Part shown: positions 33,542 to 47,599 of the stretch, in pieces
How the letters are laid out: the number at the start of each line of letters is the position of its first letter
How positions within the stretch are numbered: position 1 is the stretch's first letter
Assembly (NCBI GenBank): GCA_023525715.1
Contig: CM042012.1
Location: 43,294,941 to 43,358,940 of the forward strand
Source: Cichorium intybus
Lineage: Eukaryota > Streptophyta > Magnoliopsida > Asterales > Asteraceae
Direction of reading: 5' to 3'
DNA: 64,000 nt
Program-made: the position numbers and the translations under genes
Notes under the pieces: model-generated
Seen by the model: only the letters and a program-made list of their open reading frames with translations
The model's database searches: none
What the model was told of the DNA's origin: nothing

Positions 33542-36500
33542 TTAAAGAAAGTTGAAGTTTGTGAATCAATCTAGTGTTTTGGTTCTTATTAGAATCAAAA
33601 AATGTGAATCATCAATGGTGTTCTAATAGTCACTGAGTGATTAATTAAGCTTAGTTTATTATTCTAACATCAAACATTGCATGTATAAGCTTAATTTATC
33701 ATTTGGTTGTATTTTGAGTTTTCAAACCCAATATATTGTAAAGTATGTTTTTGTGCTAGAAGCATATAATCAATCACCAATGTAAAATAAAATAATGATA
33801 ACAAAATAACTGAAAATAAATATATGTTGGTAAAGTTAGGAGTTAAAACACCTACAATGATGATGTTTTATTTAAAAAGGACAAGTAAGTGTAAATGAAA
33901 AAAAAATGAGAGGGACAAAGAGTAATAATTCAAAGTTGTGGGTGAGATTAAAGAGAGAGCCATAGCTTTCCCTTGGGGTCGGCACCAGTGATAAGAAAAA
34001 AGAGGGGATGGGAAAATTGAAGTCTTATTTTCTTCTTTCTTCTAGTCGCACTACCTAAATCCCCACCTCCAAGAAATCAAGACTTTTCCTCATTATTTAG
34101 ATCGAACCACACCATGATAGGTGTAGCAGTAAGAAAGAGCCACGATTTTAGTAAGAAACTTGGTTTCTCCTTCCCCCACAACAAGAATAAGCCAACGTTT
34201 AACAAGGATTTCAAACTTCCTATCTTCCATACTCGAATTTCCAGAATTTTAGGTATGTATTACTCATGATTATGATTTTATGGAAGAACAAGCTAGGGCT
34301 TTAAAAATGATATTATGCAAAAAAGTTTATGACATATTTAGATGTATAATCAATGGATATTGAAAGCATTTTCAATTATAATGAACAAGATAAAACCCCC
34401 TGTATGTATGTTCCTATTTGGTAAATAAGTAAATTCATGCCTATAATGAAATGATAGATATATGAACTTGTAAAGATGAAAGAACACAACACATATAGAT
34501 TTGGTTACGGGTGAGTTCCGTATAGATTTGGTTCCGGGTGCAGCAGCGGTAGCCAAGGTTCCTTACAAGCTCCCTTTGTCAGAGACGAAGGCAGGAACAC
34601 GAGATGCACTTACGTGAGGTCTTGGAGACATAAGTCGGTGGGGGAAGTTGTAAAGCTCATTCCCACCTTTCTATAGCAGGAAATCTAAATGGATAAAGTT
34701 TTAAGATCATGTTTTAAGGGTCGATAGCAGGAAATCTAAATAGATTCAGACTTAAGTCAGTAGGGGAACGTTGTAAATCTCATTCCCACATTTCTAAAGG
34801 TATAAAGTTTGCAAAAATTTGATGTTGTATGTGGAAGTTATGGTAGTGTGAAGTTTGAAAAAAATCATAAGAAAATGTTGAGAAATTTTTATAAGTCATG
34901 TTCCAAGGGCATTTTAGTCGTTTAACCAAAAGTAAATAAGTGATTCTAACCCCTGATTCACGTCTCTTCCTGTGGGCTTCACTTTTGGTTTACGTGAAAG
35001 AAAGGGGGTATTGATTCCCATATTCTTCAAAAAAATCAAGAACACACAGTCGTGTGTATTCGTGTTCATGCTAATTTGTTGCTGAGAAAGAGATACAACG
35101 ACAAGAGAGAGTGAGAGATCGATCTTGTGGGAGAGACAACGGCTAAAGATGTTGTGGATGGTGCTGTGTGCAACAGAAAGTCGCCGTCGGTGGTGGTGAA
35201 CAATGGTGGCCGACGACGGGAGAAGGGAGACCGACTGTGGCATTGGGAGAGATTTCGATCAGAAAGAGATATACGAGGGACAGAAAGCGAGGAACAACAA
35301 CGAGTTGTTGCTGGTTGAGACTGATTGCAGCGGCTGAACCACCGGTGGCGGTGATTCCAGTGACCAGTGGCGGCAGGAGGCCAAGGGGACATCGTGATCT
35401 GATGATTGTGCTTGAATAAAGCTTCAAAAACTTCTAATTTCATGGTTTTGGACAGATTTCAAAGGTAGATTCTAAAACTTAATTACGAATCTGAAATTTT
35501 CGACAGATTTGTGATTGCATGTGGAACTTGGGTTGAGATGATAACCACTTTGAATTATAAAAAGATAATATATATGCACCAAATGCTCAAGTAATTTTTG
35601 TTCTTGGTTGAAGGTCACAAATTTGACTATTATTACTCAAACTTTCAAATTTGGATGAAATTGAGTGTTTATATGTTAGTGAAGGATGATGTTTATTGCT
35701 ATTTGATTTGCGATTATGAGTATATGGAAGAAAGATTATGAATTCTTGAATTTTTGACATACCGATGCTATTGGTACGAAATCACCCAAGTGATGACTCT
35801 TAAAAGACTAGTAGTGGAACGAATTTATAACTTGTCTATATTACCTTTAGAACATGATTGTGATGAAGTGTGGAATCTTGGAAACTTTTTTGCAAATTAA
35901 AAGTACCAAAGAAAATCATGAAACTTTCTGTTAGACTTTAATACATCTTGAATATATGTTAAATTTGGTAATTTCTTGAATGATATGAAAATTGTGAACC
36001 ACAAACAAGTGATGATCTTGAAGTAAATGGTAAAGTGATGGAATGGAAAAGAATTATGTATTACAATGGTTAATGGGAAAAAACTTGGTAAAGTTGAATG
36101 GGATCATGTATTCCTACCTTTATGAGACGATTTTAGTATGTGCAAAAGTAGTGTTCAAGAGAACATCAAATATAGTCTAAATGACAATCATGAAGTGAAT
36201 ATATTAGTGCCAAGTAAGTGCAAAATAGCATGTTTGCCAATAGTTTCTATTTTTAGAAACTTCATTGTTTTGAATTTGTCAAAATGACATAAAGGAGTAA
36301 ATTGAAGGATGATTTGACATCAAATATGGAAGTAAGCTTAAAAAGAAGTAACAATTGGAATGTTATAATAATAACATTGTAGAACCCGAGGATGTCACGA
36401 ATGGTCAAAATGGGACAAAATTGATAAAATTGACAATGTTGAATACTTAGCTTTTGTGAAACATGTTTGACCATTGGAATAAATTTAGATAATGATTAGA

Positions 36501-38059
36501 AGAGATGTTTCCATTATTAGATAAATAACAAGTGTTTGGTTTCATATGATGTTTCTACTATTTATTTAAATCAATAGAGATTAAAGGGCGAACGGAAGTG
36601 GTTGAAGCTGTGAGCTAGTGGATTAGTGTAGCTAAACATACCTAGCTACTAAGGTGAGTACACATGGACTTTTTAACTAGTTAGATAGCAAACAAGATTC
36701 CTTAACTACCAATTTTTATTACTAAAACATTTAGTTTGTGAAATGCTTGTGTTACACAAGTTCATAAATATGTTTACAAGTTATGGTTTTAAAGTAATTG
36801 ACATACTATTCATACTTGTTGAATTTCATCTATGTGGTCAAAGGATCTATGGAGTTTGATAAACTTCTTAGTAAGTCTATTAAGTTTTGATCTTTATACA
36901 TAAAGTCATTTGGGTTTTGTTTAAACAAATGTTACATCTTTTTGATGTTTTAGTCATTGATTTTCTCATTGAGTTTGGGTAATTTGCCCATGAAGTTGTT
37001 GAAATTGATGTTTTTACTAACCAAGTCATTTGAGCTTTGGTTATGTCCATGTTAAATCTTTTAAAATTTGATTATCATTCTTGAATTATCCAAGATTTGA
37101 TTAAAGTATTGGTTTTGAAGCTTTTAAGCTAAAAACTTGGATTATCGATCCTAGTTGGATCTGTTGATTCATTAAGGGATAGAAAGTCAAGTGTCCTTTC
37201 GGATTTGATTTGTCGAGTTTGGATATTGTTTAACTATTTATGATGGTGAATGCATTCAAGTTTGTAAGTCCGGACCGGATGACATAGACTCTACTGGGGT
37301 GGTACCCCCGTTGCGAAGTAGCAGTCTTTTATGTTGACCTTGTATTGGAGTGAATTTGTTTCATCCAGTCTTGGATTGACACAATCCTTAGTAGTTCAAA
37401 AGCTTTCTGATACTTTGGATTTACCCTTAGTAGTTCGAAGGCTTTCTGATACTTTGGGTTTTCATCATCGGTAGTACGGAGGCTTTTCGATACCTTGGAC
37501 CTTTATGCGGGCATGACTTTGTAGGGGGAGTGTGTCTTACCCTATATAGAAGTGTATAGCATGGGGGCGCCCGTATCGTTGACTCAATGATGACAATTTT
37601 TTTTATTGATGACTTGTTTTTTATATTTTTTTAATGATGACATTGTTTCTCGATGACTTGATTTTGTTGATTTTCTTTTGGGGTTGCAAAGTGAGTCACA
37701 CTCTTTGGTGTCATTACTTGATCCGAGAGTCATATCATGTTTGTTGACAATGAGGGAAGTGGTTTTGGGGACTAATGTTTTATGACTTATTTGAGTCTAA
37801 AGCTTCTGGATTGGTGATATAAATAGTAATATGATTTCATAAAGGATTCTATGGATAAAGGTTCAATGTGATTTTAAACATCGGGTTACATAAACCTAAA
37901 TTGAAGAATATGCTTTAAAAAGTTATTGATTTACCTTAACATCTTGTTGGGTCTAAAACCCATGCATGTATCTCACAAGACATATTTGTCTATGTATTAC
38001 TATTTTAATGTTATGTATCTCAGGAACAGGGTGATTGACATTGGATGAAAGGAATGAAG
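33542..38059 (+). other. Decayed gypsy 3-prime region/LTR-like DNA
   Basis: No gene is present. Downstream of the integrase fragment lie blocks typical of long gypsy LTRs: a repeated CTCATTCCCAC/GCAGGAAATCTAAAT segment (34640-34800), a CGACGG/GGTGGTG-rich leader-like part (35060-35400), TGTAGAACCCGAGGATGTCACG (36379) and TACCTTGGACC/CTTTCTGATACTTTGG repeats (37390-37510). I could not fix the LTR boundaries or find a target duplication. It ends where the minus-strand LTR begins at 38060. Confidence 0.4.
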
Positions 38060-40731
38060 TGTCACACCCCGATCCTTGGCGGAATCGATCAAGGCGTGAT
38101 ATATTGTTCAAAGTCTCATGACAACTATGTTATAATATGATTAGATTCAATTAAGTACTAAGTATGCAAACAAGATCCACAACATACAAATACAAATCAA
38201 AATACAATAACATTTATTACATCAAATTTAAATAGTCTTGTGGGTTTCTAAGGTACACCCTACTTTTCATCAACTTCATTTTTCAAATCTGCATCATGGG
38301 TAAAAACAGGTCAACTACGAGAGTTGGTGAGTAATCTAGTTTTATTAAAGAAAATTGTGAGTTTGAATAATTTGAAATTTGTTTTCTTTTGAAGTTGGCA
38401 TGCAAGTGTTATTGAGATAACAGTTTATAAATCAAAAATTGATTAACAAATTATAACAACAACAATAAGTCCTCACCCTATATATACATATATATGTATA
38501 TATATATATAGGATGGAGCATCTAATCATCATACACACTCAACCACGTGCGATCAATCACCTTAGCGTCCCAAGGCGGGGTGGTCAACCCAATAGCGCTA
38601 TTATTGTCCATAACGTACCTCAAGAATACGGGCATAGTCATGGAGATTAGACTAAAAATTGTAATGCACTACAAGTACATGTAGCGTAAACAAACAATAA
38701 TTATACAAATAATGATTCATGTATAAATGTCCCAACAATGTCTCAATGGTGAAAAAATAATAAAATGAAGTTGGAACATATTAAAACCACATGATACACC
38801 CCCAAAAGTATTGAAAATTATAAAATATGGGGTAGATTACTCACATTAGTCCAACGGAATACGCGTGTCGCAGAATAGGCGGCTCGAGTCAAAATAACGT
38901 AGAACCTAATATAATTAATAGTTTTGGTTTAGGAACTACTAAACGGGAATGAAGTATTAATAAAAATAATTATACACATATTCTTATATTAGATGAATGA
39001 ACAATAATTCATTTCGATTTGAATATTAAGGTATTCATTTGTTAAATGAATTTTAAATTGAATTAATTACTTTGTATAATTAATTTATATTTTCAATTTA
39101 GTCAAGATTTTAATAATTTCTTATTAAAATAATAACTTGTCCAATTATAAGTATTTACAGATTTTAACAATTATTTATATGAAATAATCATTAAAAATGC
39201 ATTTTTACATGCTTAAGTACTTAGGAAAATAGTTTTAAAGAGTAAACAGTATTGAAAAATTCTGAAATTATTAGTAAATCATTATTTCACATAATAGTAA
39301 TTACTGTAAATTTTCATAGTTTTCTGAACTAGTTTAGTATTTCTTTATTATTTTATTGATTAAACAACATCAAAATTTGGGAAAAATAATAAATGATCCC
39401 TAAAAATTCTGGAAATTTAAGCATAGTTTTCTAACATTATATTGAGCCTACTGTAAATGTTTTAGATATTTGTGACTATGGGAAGTATTTCTTATGTTTT
39501 TCATTATTAATTAAGCAATAAAATCATAAATAATAGTAAAAGATTAAGGGAAATTCATTAAACTTTTTTATTTATGATTAACATGTTATATAAGATATTC
39601 GGATAAGGTTTTGTAATTTTTGGACATGTGTAGCTATTTATTATCAATTTAAATCATTAAACTATCATTAAATTGGGAAAAATAAGAAAACATTCTTAAA
39701 AAACTCTGTAAATTTGGTCATGGAGTCTTTATAATGTTAATAAGGTGCCAAAAATATAAAATCCAGTTTTTGACATACATAACTATATTTTTCTATTTAT
39801 TTATCTACAACAAAATAAAATACAAAATAAGAATCAAACCGTAATATAAATGCATGAAACTTCATAAATCCACTTTACTCAATATATGGGTCATTCCAAA
39901 ATTTTCCCAGAATTTATTGACTCTAAAAAGTATTTTATGTGAATTATTGCCCTATTTTATTACAATAGTTATAGTAATTCAATAAAAATAAGTTATTTTC
40001 TGAAAATTTCCAGAACTTCTTATTTTATTTATGAGAGTCTGATAAAAATCAGGTTTATGCATAAAATAAGTTTTAGATATTTTGGTGGATTTAATTTGTT
40101 TCATTCATGAATTTGAGACTTTTAACAACATACCTTGATGAATGCTTCAAGAGGGATGAAGATTTGAGTATATTAGAGTGTTCTTGGCTGAAATATGAAG
40201 ATTTCTAGGAGGAATTTCGAGATTGAGAGTGAGAGAAAGAATAGATATGGTTTGAGTGGTGATGAGAATAATGTGTTGGGAGAAAAATGAAAGGAAAGAT
40301 GATGGGTGGTGTGAGTGGGAGACAAGGGGAATAACCTTTTACTTTTGGTGGTCTTCATAATTCCCCACTAACACAAGCATCTTAAGAGTTTTATAAAATT
40401 TAATGTAGTGTTTATAAAAATAGAGTTTTATAAAAAAAATAGGTTATTATTTGATTATAACAATCTACTTTGATTTTAAGTTTAATTATAGCATTCAAGT
40501 TTGATTCTTTTAATTTAATTAGAGCATCATACTTTGATTTGATTTTAATATGGTATCATAATTTAATTTGATTATAGTTATAACGTTATACTATGCTATA
40601 TTGCTATTAACGTCAATTTATATCGTAGTGTAAGGGTTTTGATCCTATTAGCATCGAGAAATCTCGAGTAAGGTTTATTAAATTTCCAATTGGGTTGGGT
40701 TGACCCCAATCCATTTTAGGCGGATGTCACA
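38060..40731 (-). repeat. 2.7-kb 3-prime LTR of a gypsy chromovirus
   Basis: The plus strand reads TGTCACACCCCGATCCTTGG at the left and GGCGGATGTCACA at the right, so the LTR runs TGTGACATCC...GGGGTGTGACA on the minus strand. A purine tract (AAGTAGGGGAGAC, minus strand) lies immediately inside, as expected for a polypurine tract. The interior is AT-rich with no coding. The 5-prime LTR of this element is absent. Confidence 0.72.
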
Positions 40732-40781
40732 GTCTCCCCTACTTTAGGAAATTTCGTCCCGAAATTTAAGAATAGAGTACC

Positions 40782-42110
40782 TTAAGAGAAAAGTTGCGGG
40801 TATTTGGTACGCATTTGATCCTCACGCTCCCATGTATACTCAGGTCCATGTGCTGACTGCCACCTGACCTTGACCAGGGGAATGCGACTTCTTTTGAGTT
40901 GCTTTTCTTTTCGGTCGGCAATTTCCAAGGGTTTCTCGATAAATTGCATTGTCTCGTCGATTTTGATATCCTCGAGAGGAACATGAAGGTTCTCGTCTGC
41001 TAAACACTTATTGAGGTTGGCTATATGAAATACTGGGTGAACTTTATTAAGCTCTATTGGTAGATCCAACTCGTAGGCTACTGGTACGATCCTTTTCAGG
41101 ATTTTGAACGGGCCTACATAGCGTGGTGCCAATTTACCCTTGCGTCCAAATCGAGCCACATCTTTCCATGGGGACACTTTTAACATGACCATGTCACCCA
41201 CGGTAAATTCAAGTGGTTTGCGTCGCTTGTCGGCGTAACTCTTTTGTCGGCTACGAGCTGCGAGAAGGTTATTGCGAATCTGAGTGATTTTGTCGGTTGT
41301 TTCCTGGATAAGCTCAGGACCAACGATTGGAGAATCCACTGTTGCGCGAATCACGTGGGACTCGCCAATTTCATGTCAGCAAATAGGAGATCGGCATTTA
41401 CGGCCATACAATGCCTCAAATGGTGGCATCTTGATGCTAGAATGATAACTGTTATTATAGGAGAATTCCACCAACGGTAAATGAGAGTCCCAGTTTCCTC
41501 CGAAATCTAAGACACACGCCCTCAACATATCTTCGAGTGTTTGAATTGTCCTCTCAGATTGACCATCGGTTTGAGGATGATAGGCGGTACTGAGATCGAG
41601 GCGGGTTCCCATGGCTGCTTGAAGTGATTGCCAAAACCGAGAGAGAAATCTCCCATCACGATCTGAAATGATGCTGAGAGGGATGCTATGCCGACTAACT
41701 ATATCGTCGATGTAAATTCGAGCAAGTTGTTCGACCTTGAAATGTTCACGGATGGGAAGGAAATGAGCGGATTTGGTCAAACGGTCAATGATTACCCAAA
41801 TGCTGTCGTGTCCCTTGGTGGTACGGGGAAGTTTGGTTATAAAATCCATGGCGATCGCTTCCCATTTCCACTCGGGGATTACCGGTTGGACCAATAGTCC
41901 AGAGGGTCGTTGATGTTCTGCTTTGACCCTGGAACATGTAAAACATTTGGCCACGAATAAAGCAATATCCTTTTTCATTCCCGACCACCAATAATTGGTT
42001 CTCAGGCCATGATACATCTTGTCAGCACCAGGATGAATGGAATATCGAGTTTTATGGATTTCTTCCATCAGGAAGGTACGAAGATTGTCGCGATCTGGGA
42101 TCCAGATGCG
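40782..42110 (-). pseudogene. Gypsy chromovirus integrase and chromodomain, truncated
   Basis: The frame starts abruptly at about 42110 (RRIWIPDRDNLRTFLMEE). An HHCC-type zinc motif follows (IHPGADKMYHG ... CFTCSRVK). The integrase core has D, D and E in AMDFITKLP, ISDRDGRFLS and GQSERTIQTLEDML. A TGA replaces the usual tryptophan after GRKCRSPIC (41376-41378). The reading continues in the same frame to the GPY/F motif (RFGRKGKLAPRYVGPFKIL) and a C-terminal chromodomain (RIPLVKVRWQSAHGPEYTWE), ending at 40782. Chromodomains direct such elements to heterochromatin. Gag, protease, reverse transcriptase and RNase H are missing, so the element is 5-prime truncated. Confidence 0.85.
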
Positions 42111-43284
42111 GCGCCATATGTAAGCAGATTGCCCTAATTAGCTTAAAATGGAAGGTATGTTGTTATGTAGTTATCGACGCGGTTAGTTAACCTTAGCGAC
42201 ACAATTGAGTATTAGCGACGCTATGTCATAGCGACGCTAACATCAAACCGACTCAAAACGATTAAGTGCTTATTGGGGGGGGTTCATTTTGTGGGAAAAA
42301 GTCTTTCTGAAAACACTCTCTAGACAGGAGCTATGAACTTGCATCACATTGGGGTTTGTTGAAGGTGATTTCAAGAGGATAGAAGCTTAAACGGGTATGA
42401 AGTGCATACCCTTTGTAAAGTTGGAACTTAAATCTTCTTGAAAATTTGTTATTAGATAGCAGTGGTTGAAGTTAGCCCTTAAATTGCTAAGTAAGAGGGA
42501 TAATTCTTGAGAAAACGAGAAACTAAGGGTTTAAGTTCAAACCCTAATGTTATTAAGTGTAGACACCCGCCCTTATGGTATTAAATTACTCCAACTTTAG
42601 GTGGAAGTGGGAAATTAAGGACCTGAATTAAGGTATTAAATTACTCCAACTTTAGGTGAAAGTGGGAAATTAAGGACCTGAATTAAGGTTACAGGTCTAA
42701 GCCTGTAAGAAGACAAGTTCATACTTAGCAATGTTAAGTCCCTCTGATAGCGCCACTATTCAGCCGTTTATCGCGATAAGCGTCTGTGACCATGACCATA
42801 GCGACGCTAACCTCTAAGTATAGTGTTGCTAATATTTTGGCAGAAACTTTTTCTAGACCTCTTGCAGTGGTTGGTTGGGCTTGTAAAGCTAGGATATTGT
42901 CCCTAACCATAATTGGGACTAATGTAAGAATTAAATTAGTATATCTTCACTAAAGATTGGCGGGAAATCCAATGTAGGTCGATCGGGGCATACATGAACT
43001 TGCGGCTTTAGATTGCTTACACTCACCTATAGCTACTATACGATAATATATGGTGAGTAACTAATATTCTCATTGTTATATCTTATGTGGTGGCTTATAT
43101 GTGGTTTATAGCCTTTGTGGCTCTATTATATGGCCTTTGTGGTTGGTGGTGGAATTTAGGCTTCGTGGCTGGCGATATTATATTGCAAGGGGTGTGGTGA
43201 GCTATATGCAAAAGTACACGGGGGTTGAGGAGGGACAGGATGTGGTATATGTGGTATATGTGGATGTGGAGGGCTGTGGATGCG
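42111..43284. other. LTR-like DNA hosting the copia insertion, with a 55-bp tandem repeat
   Basis: This DNA and 50937-51138 were one piece before the copia element inserted. It carries GCGACGCTAA words (42185-42245 and 42790-42815) and a two-copy tandem repeat of 55 bp (42577-42631 and 42632-42686, GGTATTAAATTACTCCAACT). The right part at 50990-51060 (TTCACTGAGCTCTTGTAGCTCACCC) resembles the end of gypsy LTRs. Boundaries were not resolved. Confidence 0.5.
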
Positions 43285-43289
43285 GATTT

Positions 43290-44053
43290 TGTTGGATTAG
43301 GTGTCTAAGCCATGACTTGTAATTGTATTTTTTATCTTATGATTAAAAGCAAAGTCCATTTGGGTTGCCCTCATGGGTGGATTATAGTTCAGTAGAGAGA
43401 ATAGTTGATTTATTAATTGTATAATAAATCAATAGATTATATATATATGGTTTATTAATATATTTAAGTGTTAATATATTAATTAGAAACTATATTAATT
43501 AATTGAGATTTAATCTAGAATTAATTGGATTTAATTTGGAGATTAAATTAATTAATTAAAAGGTGCAGGGACTGGTTTGGCATTTATTCAATAGTTGAAT
43601 AACTGGCCATGTAAAATCAGGGACCAAAAGTGGCGCCAACCTGGAGGCTCCTCCAGGGTTTGGCGAAACCCTAATTAGGGTTTTGGTAAGCCTGGTCCAA
43701 GTGGTCAAAAGCCTTGTCCAGTTGGAGGCTCCTTAGGGTTTCAGGTGTAACCCTAGGAGGCTATAAAAGGAACCCCCTGGTACCTAATATTCACGCCATC
43801 TTCTCTCTGGATTCACTCTGCTGGACTGATTCTTCCATCCCTTAGGTGTGACTTGCATTTGAGGCAGGATACTTTTGCTGCTGCTTAAAAGGATCATAAG
43901 ATCAAAGGTTGGTTTTCTAATTCTTCTTTAGAATTGAATTGTATCCTTTAGGTTCTTAGTTCTAATCTTCATAGAAGAAAACATAGATCAATATTAGGGT
44001 TGCATGTGAACCTTAGGTAATTTTGTGTTCATTGATTGCATAGAAACCCTTCA
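43290..44053 (+). repeat. 5-prime LTR of the copia element
   Basis: The LTR holds TATAAAAGG at about 43762, the likely promoter, and the polypyrimidine and CTTCATAGAAG words shared with the truncated copy at 4095. Ends in CCCTTCA. Confidence 0.92.
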
Positions 44054-44054
44054 G

Positions 44055-44066
44055 TGGTATCAGAGC
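44055..44066 (+). other. Primer binding site, initiator tRNA-Met
   Basis: TGGTATCAGAGC lies one base after the LTR and is the standard complement to the 3-prime end of plant initiator tRNA-Met used by copia elements. Confidence 0.92.
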
Positions 44067-45328
44067 TAGCTTGTTTTATTGTGTTTGATTATGAACTGCT
44101 TGAATTGTTTTGTGCCTAAGGGTTATTGGCGAAAATAAACCCTTGGGAGGAGGCCAAAATCGATTCCAAGGCTAGGGTTTCCTAACCCTAGCCGCCACCC
44201 TCCTTGGTCCCCCCTTGAATGCTTGATTTGCTTGCCTTAATTATGTGTTGTTATTTTTGGTAACTAAATCAACTAAAATAACTTGAACCCTAATTCTTTG
44301 GCATGTGTATTTCGAAATTCATAGGACCATTACAGATGAATTAATTTGATTAATTGGTAATCTGTAACCTAGATTTAATTAGTTTAATTAATTTATTAAT
44401 TAAAAGACCAATTAAATCAGTTTAAAAAATTAATTAATATTTTCAATAAAATTGTATAATTTGCGAAAATTAGAACTTAATTAATTCTAAAATATTTTAA
44501 TGAGATTAAAATATATCTTATATGTATTTATGATTAAAAGTTAATTTAATATATATAAGAAAATTGGTTAGTCTACCGCTAGTAAGCCTCATTCACAAAA
44601 CTGTCCTATAAAGAGGGTATAAGGCGACTGACTATAAAATGTTAGTCTAATGGGTATCTACTCTTACCCACCGCTCTCCTGGTCAGTCGAGTGTCGTTAG
44701 CCGAACGGGTATGATAGAACCGCTAAGCCTCTTAAAAGTATAATGCTATAATTGAAAGTACTAGAACCCTAAACAAATCCCAATCTAGTTACTTTAGGTT
44801 AAAAAATGTGAATTGGTGCTAATCCATGAAATTGCACATTGCACTTTGTGGAACGTTGGTGGAGCGTGTGTGGTTTACCGGCACGCCAACTGGGGTCCAC
44901 AAAGAGTCGCAATGGGTTTCTTGATTTTGTCATTATTAACGGAGCGTGTGTGGTTTACCGGCACGTTAATTAGAGATGACAATTGACTTCAAGAGTACCA
45001 AGCAATTTGCATGGTTATTCACACCCGGTTTGTGATCCTCGGTATCCCAGTCACAAACAGCGGGGCATTCCCGAGATTAAAACATGCTATCGAACAGTTC
45101 GATAAATCTCAAAGAAACTAGGAATTCCATTATAATATGATTATGTTTCCGCGGTGGAATTGGCTGAATCGTCATTCGCCTACCTTGTAAAATTTGCAAT
45201 ATTGATTACGGCATCCCTTTTCGGTATTGTAGATTGTTATTGTAGGATCCTAGCCTCGTATTTATTCTTGGGTGAATATGAGGATTATTATTACTCTATC
45301 TAATTAAAACTACCTTCTTCTTGTTTAG
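44067..45328 (+). other. Untranslated leader of the copia element
   Basis: About 1.26 kb of noncoding DNA between primer site and gag. The word GGAGCGTGTGTGGTTTACCG is repeated at 44862 and 44940. No gene seen. Confidence 0.6.
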
Positions 45329-47599
45329 ATGTCTTCTGACCAATCCGTTCCCCACTCAAATCCTGGTAGTGTCACCTCGATTCTGTCATTATGCTCAACG
45401 GTGACGTTGGACGGCACCAACTACAATGACTGGATCCGCAACATCAAAATGGCTCTAAGGTTTGAACATAAAGAGTATGTTCTAGAAACCGAGCTTGTTG
45501 ATGTGGACACTGAAACCGCTACTCCCGAGGAAATCGCTGCGTACACTAAACACTCTGATGATGCGACCAAAGTGGTCTGCATCATGATCGCTACTATGAA
45601 CCCTGAACTGCAGCGTATCTATGAGGACTATTGGCCTTACGAGATGCACAAAGAGCTCGCGGAAAGGTTCCGCAAGCAAGAGCGCATCGAGAGGCGTGAG
45701 GTTGTAAAAGCTTTCACTAACAGCAAGCCCAAGGAGGGCGAGTCCATCTGTGCACATGTGCAGAGGATGCATAGTTACGTGGAAAGGCTTAGAAAGCTGG
45801 AAATGCCGGTTCATGAGGACTTAGCAGTTGACATAGTGCTGAACTCCTTACCCAGTTCTTATGACCAGTTCACACTGGCGTATCATTTGAACAACAACCA
45901 GGCAAACCTAGCTGAGTTACACCGCATGTTGCGTACGGCTGAGGACGGGATGAAGGGAAAAGCTGTGCTCCCTGTCAACCCGCCTGTCCTGGCTATTGGC
46001 TCCGGAAAGGGAAAGAAACGGAAAGGCCCTCCTAAGCAGAACTGGAGGGAAAAGACTCACGTCGGGTCATCTAGCGGTGCCCCGAAAGGTAAGTCTTCCG
46101 GAATTCCACATGTTCGGAACCCCAAAGAGGCCGACTGCTTTTACTGCAAGCAGAAGGGTCATTGGAAGAGGAGTTGCCCAACGTATCTGCAGGATGTCAA
46201 GGACGGTAAAGTGAAACCGTCACAGGCAGGTACATATTCTATATCTAATAACTCATCTTTTTCCCGTTCATGGGTCCTTGATACAGGATGTGGTTTTCAC
46301 ATCTATTCTGATTTGCAGGGCCTAGAGGAAAGTAGGGAACTGGAGCATGGCAGACTGAACCTGGTCATGGGCAATAGGCGAACGTCACCTGTTACCAAGA
46401 TTGGTGTTTATGGACTGATGCTGAGTAGTGGAGTTAGATTAGATTTACATAATTGTTGCTATGCGCCTGAAATGGCAAAGAACATAATTTCATTTCATGC
46501 ACTATTTAGACAAGGCTTTCATTATGAGTTTAATAAATTGAATGGTTCAATTTCAGTTTTCAAAAATGATGTTTTTATATTTAATGCTATGCCTTGTGAT
46601 GGTGTTTATGAATCTATTATGTGTGTTGATAATTATGGTAAAAATGTATTAACTATTGATGCTTCAAGCGGTGTAGAAAAGGCATGTCTGTGGCATTGTC
46701 GCCTTGGCCATATAAACAAGAAACGCATCGCCCAACTCCAAAAGGATGGAGTGTTGGAATCATTCGACCTCGGGTCGGATGATGTATGCGAATCTTGCTT
46801 ACTTGGCAAGATGACAAAATCACCATTCAAAGGTTTTTTTGAAAGAGGTGAAGGTCTGTTGGATATCATACACACTGATGTGTGTGGTCCCTTCAGAACA
46901 ACCACTAGAGATGGCACGCGGTTCTATGTGACCTTTACCGACGATTTTAGTAGATATGGATATGTCTACTTAATCAAGAATAAGTCCGATACCTTTGAAA
47001 AGTTCAAAGAGTTTAAGAATGAAGCAGAAAATCAATTGGGCAGAAAGATAAAGATGCTTAGATCCGACAGAGGCGGTGAGTATCTTAGTATTGAGTTTCT
47101 CGATTACCTCAAGGAATGTGGAATTGTTTCACAGTTGTCGCCTCCAAGAACACCTCAGCTGAATGGTGTTGCTGAAAGGCGAAACCGAACCTTGTTGGAC
47201 ATGGTTCGTTCCATGATGAGTCGAGCCTCACTTCCAATCCATTTCTGGGGGTATGCCTTAGAGACTGCCGCCCATATCCTAAATCTTGTCCCAACCAAGA
47301 AGGTTGCGAAAACACCGCACGAGATGTGGACGGGGAAAGTTCCCTCGTTGGCACACATCAAAGTCTGGGGCTGTGAAGCATTCGTGAGACGAGATACTTC
47401 AGATAAGCTCGCAGAAAGAAGTGAGAGGTGTTACTTCATCGGATACCCGAAAAAGTCTTTTGGATACTTGTTTTACAGACCAAGCGAGGACGTGGTCTTT
47501 GTAGCAAGACGGGGGTTCTTTCGAGAGAGAGAACTCATATCCAAAGAGGACAGTGGGGAGTACGATCGATCTCGAAGAAATTCAGGAGACGCCCGATGA
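45329..47599 (+). pseudogene. Copia gag, protease and integrase (first part of gag-pol)
   Basis: From ATG 45329 the order is as follows. A gag of the UBN2 type covers residues about 1-230 (GTNYNDWIRNIKMALR). A CCHC zinc knuckle CFYCKQKGHWKRSC lies near 270. The protease active site VLDTGCGFH is near 318 and the GAG-pre-integrase region LWHCRLGHINKKR near 454. The integrase core has HTDVCGPF, LRSDRGGEY and LNGVAERRNRT supplying D, D and E. The frame is lost near 47550 (EDSGEYDRS), where the reading should continue as STIDLEEIQE in another frame. A one-base change in the G run at 47555-47558 is the simplest explanation. Confidence 0.88.
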
